The notes below the pieces were generated by a model that was not told where the DNA came from, searched no databases, and worked only from the letters and a program-made list of their open reading frames with translations. Made by a program: the position numbers and the translations under genes. This document shows positions 4,920 to 9,686 of a DNA stretch of 9,686 nt, piece after piece. Location: NCBI GenBank assembly GCA_030839105.1, contig JAUZEI010000019.1, positions 1 through 9,686 of the forward strand, written 5' to 3'. This DNA is from Actinomycetota bacterium. GTDB taxonomy: Bacteria > Actinomycetota > Acidimicrobiia > IMCC26256 > PALSA-610. The stretch's first letter is position 1; each line of letters starts with the position of its first letter.

Positions 4920-7030
4920 GTTGCCGGAGCCGGAGCCGGCCCGGGCGCCGACGCGATGCGCCGGTTGCGACGCGTGCGCCGGAAGTGGTTCAGCCACCAG
5001 CCCGCGAGGAACACGACCGCGGCGATGGTCACCCCGACCGCCCAACCACCGAACACCGCGGAGCGCACCGAGACGCGCACCGGCGCACCGAACGCGAGCT
5101 GCCCGTTCGGCGACGTGACACTGATCGTCATGGGGAACGTGCCCGACGCGCGCGCCTCCACCGTGAAGCGGATCGTGTTGTTGCCGGGTTTCAGCGTCCG
5201 GATCTGGTCGGCGCCCTTCGGGAACGCCAGCTTCGGACTGTCGAGGTGCACGCGTATCGCCACGTCGCGCGCCGGTTTCAAATTGTTCTCGAAGCTCAGC
5301 GGCACGTCCGCGCGCCGGGAGGTGAGCGTGATGCGTTTCTCGTCCGCGGTGACGCCCGACGTGAACGCGCGTACCGCAGCGTCGATCTTCGCGAGCTCGC
5401 GGTGCGCGCGCTCGGGCGAGATGCTCGTCGACAACGCCGTCAACAGTGCGCTCCTGCCGTTGACGACGACCGGGTCCTTGGCGCCGACGACGTCGCTGTA
5501 CGCCAACAGTTCGTTCTCGGTGTTCGTGTACTCCAGCGGACTCACGGGTGTGGGCGCCGCCACGGCCGGAACGAGTCGCCGCTGGACACTGGCGCCGAGA
5601 GCCTGCTCGTCGGAGATGGTCGCGAACATCTCGTCGAGCGTGACCGTCTGCACGAGAGGCAGGGTGCGCAGCGCATCGATGACCGTGTTCATCGTTTTCA
5701 GGTCGGGCCGCCAGCGCTGCGGCGGCGCGATCACGATGCCGCGTGCGATCGACGGCGTCTCGTACGCGATCTCCGCGAGCGCGGCGATGACTCGCTCGGC
5801 CCGTAGCGCGCTCGAGTCGCGGCCGTTGAACAGCTTCTCGACGAAGGGTGCGGTTGCGACACCGCGGGAGTCGCCACCCGTCGTGTCGAGGACGAACGCC
5901 TCGGCGGGCGTGAACGGGTGCTCCACGGGTATGAGCGCCTGCTCGCGAACGCCGACGCGGTCGACGAGTCTCTGGCGGAGCTCGTTGACGACCGCGTCAC
6001 TCGTCGGGGCGGGGTCGATGAAGGCAGACTGCGCCGCCCGCGAAGGGGTCCGGCCGAGCGCGGCGCGGAGCGCGCTCTGCCCCTCGTCGTACTGCGTTGT
6101 GAGGTACCGGCCGAGACCGGACGCCTCCAGCGAGGCGGCATCGATCGGCACGTAAGGAGTGGGGAGGACCTCGGTGTTCGACCGCAGGGCCGCGGCGCGC
6201 ACGCGGGCGAACGACGCCTTCGCGGCGGGGTACCGCTGGCCGAGACGCTTCCACGCCTCGGCGGTCTCGGGACCCAGAACCACCGAGATCCGGAGGTCCT
6301 TGGCGCGCGCGAGGAGCTGCGAGATCTGGTCGAGCCGCCCTCCGGAGCGCATCTCCGCGACGACCTTGGGGTCGTCGGTGCCGTCCGGGAGCTTGATGGG
6401 ATCGGCCACGGCGGGCAGGACGAAGGCCACGGAAAGCTTCTTCTCGATCGGCCTCTCCGCGCGGCTGTCGACCACCACGAGCCAGGTGACGAACGACGCC
6501 GACGCGACGCCGGTGTTCACCAATTGCACCTCGACGGGATAGACGCCGGTGTGGTTGATACCGATCGTGGGCTGCACACCCGAGTTGGAGAGACCGAACG
6601 TGATCGATACGTTGCCCTGCCGGTCGGGCTGCAGCGACGCGACGCTGATCTGGTTCGGCACGTAGAGGGTGGCGCCCGGGTCGCCCTTGTCGATCACGGC
6701 GTCGAAGCCACTGCGCGAATCCTTCGACTGGTCGATGCGCACCGCGATCGCGGCGCCGGGCCGGGCCGCGAGCGCAGGCTCGTCGATGTGCAGCCTCATC
6801 GTGAAGGTCTGCCGCAAGGGCACCCACGGGCTCTGACTCAACAACGTGAGGCCGACCGGAACGGGTTTCTCGCCGGGAACCGTCGTGGTCGTCTCCTGGG
6901 CGTGCGCGTCCGACGCGCCGGGCGCGCCGGCAAGAACAAGTGTGGCGGCGAGCACCGCGATCGCGGCGACGACCGTGCCCAGGTGCCGGCCCCGAATTTG
7001 TTGACGAGACGTCGGACGCATCCGCCTCAC
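4916..7030 (-). CDS. DUF6049-type secreted, membrane-anchored envelope protein
   Basis: A 704-residue protein with a signal peptide: basic start MRRMRPTSRQQIRGR, hydrophobic core at about 18-35, and a likely cut after AHA (42-44). A large external region follows, then one membrane helix at about 660-680 (FGGWAVGVTIAAVVFLAGWW) and a short basic cytoplasmic tail (FRRTRRNRR). The outside part opens with a beta-rich segment (WVPLRQTFTMRLHID) and has a central alpha/beta region (LSVAFVLPAVADPIKLPDG, RISVVLGPETAEAWKRLG). Near 600-650 lies an Ig-like sandwich (FENNLKPARDVAIRV, NNTIRFTVEARASGTFP). Length, topology and position directly before murJ match M. tuberculosis Rv3909, on which I base the DUF6049 name. 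The molecular role is unknown; a helper in cell-wall assembly is an inference from context. The start is GTG 7030, overlapping the GNAT stop, or ATG 7021 three codons later. Confidence 0.85.
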   Translation of the reverse strand: MRRMRPTSRQQIRGRHLGTVVAAIAVLAATLVLAGAPGASDAHAQETTTTVPGEKPVPVGLTLLSQSPWVPLRQTFTMRLHIDEPALAARPGAAIAVRIDQSKDSRSGFDAVIDKGDPGATLYVPNQISVASLQPDRQGNVSITFGLSNSGVQPTIGINHTGVYPVEVQLVNTGVASASFVTWLVVVDSRAERPIEKKLSVAFVLPAVADPIKLPDGTDDPKVVAEMRSGGRLDQISQLLARAKDLRISVVLGPETAEAWKRLGQRYPAAKASFARVRAAALRSNTEVLPTPYVPIDAASLEASGLGRYLTTQYDEGQSALRAALGRTPSRAAQSAFIDPAPTSDAVVNELRQRLVDRVGVREQALIPVEHPFTPAEAFVLDTTGGDSRGVATAPFVEKLFNGRDSSALRAERVIAALAEIAYETPSIARGIVIAPPQRWRPDLKTMNTVIDALRTLPLVQTVTLDEMFATISDEQALGASVQRRLVPAVAAPTPVSPLEYTNTENELLAYSDVVGAKDPVVVNGRSALLTALSTSISPERAHRELAKIDAAVRAFTSGVTADEKRITLTSRRADVPLSFENNLKPARDVAIRVHLDSPKLAFPKGADQIRTLKPGNNTIRFTVEARASGTFPMTISVTSPNGQLAFGAPVRVSVRSAVFGGWAVGVTIAAVVFLAGWWLNHFRRTRRNRRIASAPGPAPAPAT

Positions 7031-7728
7031 AGCTCTCGGCCCAACACGTTCAGTCCGATGGGAAGCTGCGCGAATCCGGCCTTGACGTACAGCGCCAGCG
7101 CGCGCTCGTTGTCCTCCTGGGTGTTCACGTAGACACGCCGGGCGCCGTGCGTCCGGAGCCAGCGCAGCCCGTCGGAGAGCAACGCGCGTCCCATACCGAG
7201 ACCCTGCACTTCGGGTGTGACCGCGAGCCGCTGGACGTAACCAGCCATGCCGGCGCGCCCGAAGAGTCCGTAGCCGCGCGCCTCCGAGCGGACGGGCGCG
7301 ACGCGGATGTGCGATCGCGGTGTGGCGCGCATTGCCTCGCGCAGGGCCAGCGCGTCGAAACGCCAGAACTCGTCGAACGCGGCCGCGTCGGCTGCGAGCA
7401 ACAGGTTGCGATCGGCGCGCGTGGATCGGCGCGTGCGTCCGCTCGGGGGCGGGAGCTCTGCGAGATCGTGCACGAGGAGGTGCAGGCGGCCCCGAACCGC
7501 GAATCCGACGTCGACGAGGGGCAGGCAGGTCCCCGGCCCAAGGGCGTTGGTGACCACTTCGCGATAGCCCGCCTCGTGCAGACGTTCCAGGAGCCGGTGC
7601 AGGGTCCGCGGTGAAGGCGCGTCAGGTCCGTGCAATGCCAACGACGCCACGTCGGTGCGGCCGTGCCACGCCGCGACCCGGGCGACGCCCCCATGAAATC
7701 GGTACGACTGCGCTCGGTGCGCCTTCAC
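7027..7728 (-). CDS. GNAT-family N-acetyltransferase
   Basis: A 233-residue protein when started at GTG 7728. The frame is open to 8058, but that part lies under the divergent deacetylase gene. The C-terminal half holds a clear GNAT fold: MAGYVQRLAVTPEVQGLGMG (161-180) carries the acetyl-CoA pyrophosphate loop Q/RxxGxG. It is followed by RALLSDGLRWLRTHGARRVYVNT and DNERALALYVKAGF (207-219). The N-terminal half (LLERLHEAGYREVVTNALGP, LVDVGFAVRGRLHLL) looks like the second half of another, degenerate GNAT domain. A two-domain arrangement, as in mycothiol synthase MshD, is therefore possible but not shown. The substrate is unknown. Its stop overlaps the start of the DUF6049 gene (GTGA), so it leads the envelope cluster. 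No Shine-Dalgarno precedes GTG 7728, so the exact start is uncertain. Confidence 0.88.
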   Translation of the reverse strand: MKAHRAQSYRFHGGVARVAAWHGRTDVASLALHGPDAPSPRTLHRLLERLHEAGYREVVTNALGPGTCLPLVDVGFAVRGRLHLLVHDLAELPPPSGRTRRSTRADRNLLLAADAAAFDEFWRFDALALREAMRATPRSHIRVAPVRSEARGYGLFGRAGMAGYVQRLAVTPEVQGLGMGRALLSDGLRWLRTHGARRVYVNTQEDNERALALYVKAGFAQLPIGLNVLGREL

Positions 7729-7736
7729 CGGCGGCG

Positions 7737-7742
7737 AGCGTA
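7737..7742 (-). promoter_or_regulatory. Candidate -10 element of the GNAT-murJ cluster
   Basis: TACGCT on the minus strand fits the actinobacterial TAnnnT form and ends 8 bases before GTG 7728, giving a leaderless or near-leaderless transcript. No -35 match is visible. This is a weak six-base pattern, supported mainly by the divergent layout, which requires a promoter within 68 bases. Confidence 0.3.
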
Positions 7743-7784
7743 GCGACGGGAGACGTGCAGAACCGTCCAGAGCCGCGGTTCGTT

Positions 7785-7790
7785 TAGCCT
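7785..7790 (+). promoter_or_regulatory. Candidate -10 element for a leaderless deacetylase transcript
   Basis: TAGCCT (TAnnnT form) ends 6 bases before GTG 7797, which places the transcription start on the G of the start codon. No Shine-Dalgarno is present in the bases before the GTG, in keeping with leaderless translation, which is common in actinobacteria. No -35 element is apparent. Confidence 0.4.
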
Positions 7791-7796
7791 CCCAGC

Positions 7797-8813
7797 GTGC
7801 TATTGGTCGCGACGGACGCACACTTCGAGGAGCACGACGCCGGCCGTGGTCATCCGGAGCGACCGGCCCGGGTGCGGGCGGTTCTCGACGGCTTGGAGGC
7901 CGGCGCACCCGACGAAGCCCGGCGCCGACTCGAGCCCCGGCCGGCGACGCGGGACGAGCTCGAGCGCGTCCACACTCCCGAATACCTCGACCATCTCGAG
8001 CGGTTCTGCGCCGCGGGCGGAGGTCGGCTGGACGGCGACACCGGCGCGTCGGCCGCATCCTGGGAGGCGGCTCTGCTCGCGGCCGGCAGTGGGCTCGAGG
8101 CGGTCGACGCCCTCGAACGCGGCGACGGCGACTTCGCGTTCTGCGCGGTGCGACCCCCCGGTCATCACGCGGTCGCCGAGCGCGCCATGGGCTTCTGCCT
8201 ACTCAACAACGTCGCAGTGACGGCCGCCGCCCTGAGTAGCCGGGGCGAACGGGTGCTCGTCGTGGATTGGGACGCCCACCACGGCAACGGGACCCAGGAC
8301 ATCTTCTACGCCGACGGCTCGGTCATGTACGTCTCGATGCACGAGTGGCCCCTGTATCCGGGCACGGGCCGCCTGACCGATACGGGGTCGGGATCGGGTC
8401 TCGGCGCGACGGTGAACTTCCCCCTGCCGGCAGGCGCGACCGGCGACGTCTATCTCGACGCCATCGACACGGTGGTGGAGCCCGCGGCCGAGCGGTTCGC
8501 GCCCACTTGGGTGCTCATCTCGGCCGGCTTCGATGCCCACCGGGCCGATCCGCTGACCGGGCTCGGGCTGTCGGCCGGCGATTACGTCGATCTGACGGCC
8601 CGAATCATGGCGCTGGCCGCCCCCCGGCGGCTCGTCGTGTTTCTGGAGGGTGGATACGACCTCGACGCTCTGCGCGACTCGACCACCGCCACGGTGTCGA
8701 CGTTGCTCGGGCAACCCGACCGTTTGGAGCCGGCGACGGCGAACGGGCCCGGGCGCTCCGTGGTGCATGCGGTGCGCGACCTGCGCGAGCGCGATCTGCC
8801 CGCCCCCGACTGA
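7797..8813 (+). CDS. Histone-deacetylase-family zinc amidohydrolase
   Basis: A 338-residue class II HDAC / acetoin-utilisation / acetylpolyamine amidohydrolase family enzyme, which removes acetyl groups from lysine or acetylated amines. All core motifs are present: HPERPARV (19-26), VHTPEYL (58-64), RPPGHHA (119-125) with catalytic His123/His124, GFCLLNNVAV (132-141), VVDWDAHHGNGTQDIFY (155-171) with zinc ligands Asp159 and His161, SMHEWPLYPGTG (180-191), SAGFDAHRADPLTGLGLS (242-259) with zinc ligand Asp246, and EGGYD (284-288) with catalytic Tyr287. The enzyme therefore looks intact and of usual length. The start is GTG 7797, read as MLLVATDAHFEEHDAG, with no Shine-Dalgarno. It diverges from the GNAT gene across 68 bases. 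The substrate cannot be read from sequence. Confidence 0.95.
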   Translation: MLLVATDAHFEEHDAGRGHPERPARVRAVLDGLEAGAPDEARRRLEPRPATRDELERVHTPEYLDHLERFCAAGGGRLDGDTGASAASWEAALLAAGSGLEAVDALERGDGDFAFCAVRPPGHHAVAERAMGFCLLNNVAVTAAALSSRGERVLVVDWDAHHGNGTQDIFYADGSVMYVSMHEWPLYPGTGRLTDTGSGSGLGATVNFPLPAGATGDVYLDAIDTVVEPAAERFAPTWVLISAGFDAHRADPLTGLGLSAGDYVDLTARIMALAAPRRLVVFLEGGYDLDALRDSTTATVSTLLGQPDRLEPATANGPGRSVVHAVRDLRERDLPAPD

Positions 8814-8874
8814 GGTCGGCCGTCCTGCGGGCGACGCGTCCGATTTCGGCGCTCGCGAGCCAATTTCCGCACCC

Positions 8875-8893
8875 GGTCCGCTCCAGCGGGACC
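8875..8893 (+). other. Stem-loop downstream of the deacetylase gene
   Basis: GGTCCGCT pairs with AGCGGGACC, with one bulged G and a very small loop, giving about 7-8 GC-rich pairs, 61 bases after the deacetylase stop. No T-run follows, so it is at best a weak terminator. A 10-bp palindrome GCTCGCGAGC lies upstream at 8851-8860. The gap 8814-8931 shows no other clear signal, apart from a short echo of CGACGCGT near 8832 and 8894. Confidence 0.35.
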
Positions 8894-8931
8894 CGACGCG
8901 TGCCGATCGAAACCGGGAGGGCCGAAGGCAG

Positions 8932-8992
8932 GCCAAACCGCAACAAGGCCAAACGGCAACAAGCCAAACGGCAACAAGCCAAACGGCAACAA
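8932..8992 (+). repeat. Four-copy 15-bp tandem repeat in the PilT leader
   Basis: The unit is GCCAAACGGCAACAA. Copies lie at 8932-8946 (one C-for-G change), 8948-8962, 8963-8977 and 8978-8992, with a single extra G at 8947 between the first two. The last three copies are identical and directly abutting. The array ends in the AA that begins the ribosome site of the downstream gene. It is about 53% GC and contains no T, unlike its surroundings. The length of 15 would keep a reading frame, but no credible gene covers it. Confidence 0.95.
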
Positions 8993-8997
8993 GGTGG
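8991..8997 (+). promoter_or_regulatory. Ribosome binding site of the PilT-type gene
   Basis: AAGGTGG lies 6 bases before GTG 9004 and fixes that start. Its first two bases are the last two of the tandem repeat, so the repeat directly abuts the translation start signal. Confidence 0.65.
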
Positions 8998-9003
8998 TCT
9001 CGC

Positions 9004-9686
9004 GTGTTGGATCTCGATCAGCTACTTCGCACTGCCGTCGAGCGGGGCGCCTCCGACGTGCACATCAAGGTCGGCTCGCCGCCCTTCGTCCGCATCGATG
9101 GTCGGCTCGAGCGCACCGATCTCGCCCCGGTGTCGCCGGTGGAGACCGAGCGGATCGCCTTCGCGATCATGCCGAAGCAGCGCGCCGAGGAGTTCATCGG
9201 TAGTTCCGAGGCCGACTTCGCCTACTCGGTGTCGGGTCTCGGTCGATTCCGCGTCAACGTGATGCGCCAACGTGGATCGGTCGGCCTCGTGCTGCGCCGT
9301 GTCCAGAGCGACATCCCCACATTCGACGCGCTGGGACTCCCGCCCGTCATTCGCAAGCTCACCGATCACCAGCGGGGTCTCATCCTCGTCACGGGACCCA
9401 CCGGCTCGGGCAAGACGACGACGCTCGGTTCGATGATCGATTTCATCAACGACAACTACAACCGGCACATCGTGACGATCGAGGACCCGATCGAGATCCT
9501 GCACGCCGACAAGAGCTCGATCGTGAACCAGCGCGAGGTCGGTACCGACACCGCCGACTTCCACTCCGCGCTGAAGCGCGTGCTGCGCCAGGACCCCGAC
9601 GTCATCCTCGTCGGTGAGGTACGCGACGTGGAGACCGTGAAGACGGCGCTCACCGCGGCCGAGACGGGTCACCTCGTCTTCTCGAC
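9004..9686 (+). CDS. PilT-type twitching motility ATPase, N-terminal part (cut by window edge)
   Basis: A hexameric secretion-superfamily ATPase. PilT proteins power retraction of type IV pili at the cytoplasmic membrane. 227 codons are visible from GTG 9004, chosen for the AAGGTGG site 6 bases upstream; the next codon is TTG. The N-terminal PAS-like domain begins LDLDQLLRTAVERGASDVHI and has KVGSPPFVRIDGRL (22-35). The Walker A motif GPTGSGKT is at 131-138, the Asp box VTIEDPIE at about 157-164, and the Walker B region RQDPDVILVGEVRD at 195-208. The His box begins AAETGH at 218-223. The compact N-terminus and the spacing favour PilT over the longer PilB. The Walker B tail reads GEVRD, where PilT usually has GEMRD. 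PilU-like or tight-adherence ATPases are less likely. The C-terminal part, including the AIRNLIRE-type motif, lies outside the window. Confidence 0.92.
   Translation, partial: MLDLDQLLRTAVERGASDVHIKVGSPPFVRIDGRLERTDLAPVSPVETERIAFAIMPKQRAEEFIGSSEADFAYSVSGLGRFRVNVMRQRGSVGLVLRRVQSDIPTFDALGLPPVIRKLTDHQRGLILVTGPTGSGKTTTLGSMIDFINDNYNRHIVTIEDPIEILHADKSSIVNQREVGTDTADFHSALKRVLRQDPDVILVGEVRDVETVKTALTAAETGHLVFS

Noticed and set aside
5731..6141. Arg/Ser-rich frames opposite or beside the DUF6049 gene
   Set aside because: They fall wholly within a long well-formed gene with signal peptide and membrane anchor, and carry no motifs.
8267..9262. Plus-strand frame that reads the tandem repeat as KRQQA repeats
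   Set aside because: It overlaps the intact deacetylase and the start of the PilT-type gene in another frame, and has no ribosome site or domain. The repeat stays in frame only because its unit is 15 bases.
9022..9672. 216-residue minus-strand frame
   Set aside because: It is antisense to the PilT-type gene, whose Walker A, Asp box, Walker B and His box are all in order on the plus strand.

Overview
The window is high-GC chromosomal DNA with GTG starts, short intergenic gaps and 4-base GTGA gene overlaps, which points to an actinobacterium. Eight genes lie on the minus strand and two on the plus strand. On the minus strand, in transcription order, are a GNAT acetyltransferase, a DUF6049-type envelope protein, the lipid II flippase MurJ, a DegV-family protein, an ECF sigma factor, its likely anti-sigma factor, a small two-helix membrane protein, and the N-terminal part of thioredoxin reductase. 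From recalled knowledge, this parallels the Mycobacterium tuberculosis order Rv3909 - mviN/murJ (Rv3910) - sigM (Rv3911) - Rv3912 - trxB2 (Rv3913). A DegV gene is inserted here, a GNAT gene occupies the place of mutT4, and there is an extra small membrane gene. MurJ has no C-terminal pseudokinase extension, so the organism is probably not a mycobacterium. An Acidimicrobiia-like lineage is my guess, not a demonstration.

Layout: 1-397 trxB (cut by the window edge); 432-707 small membrane protein; 776-1690 anti-sigma factor; 1695-2261 ECF sigma factor; 2271-3107 degV; 3108-3230 a regulatory gap with an ECF-type promoter candidate, a 10-bp direct repeat and a GC hairpin; 3231-4919 murJ; 4916-7030 DUF6049 protein; 7027-7728 GNAT; 7729-7796 a 68-bp divergent promoter region; 7797-8813 histone-deacetylase-like amidohydrolase (+); 8814-9003 a gap with a hairpin and a four-copy 15-bp tandem repeat in an 87-nt T-free run; 9004-9686 PilT-type ATPase (+, cut by the window edge). 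No gene-free stretch exceeds 300 bases. I saw no RNA genes, mobile elements or CRISPR arrays.

The genes form three groups. GNAT-DUF6049-MurJ is a translationally coupled cell-envelope cluster. DegV-sigma-anti-sigma is a stress-response unit that may drive its own promoter through GGAAC-N17-CGAAC at 3193-3167, and its products may also reach the membrane-protein and trxB genes downstream. On the plus strand, a deacetylase gene diverges from the acetyltransferase and is followed by a type IV pilus retraction-type ATPase.

No wholly new system is evident. The best leads are the putative self-regulated degV-sigma-anti-sigma operon, an anti-sigma factor lacking the zinc motif but carrying two outer-face cysteines near trxB, the divergent acetyltransferase/deacetylase pair, and the repeat-bearing leader of the PilT gene.
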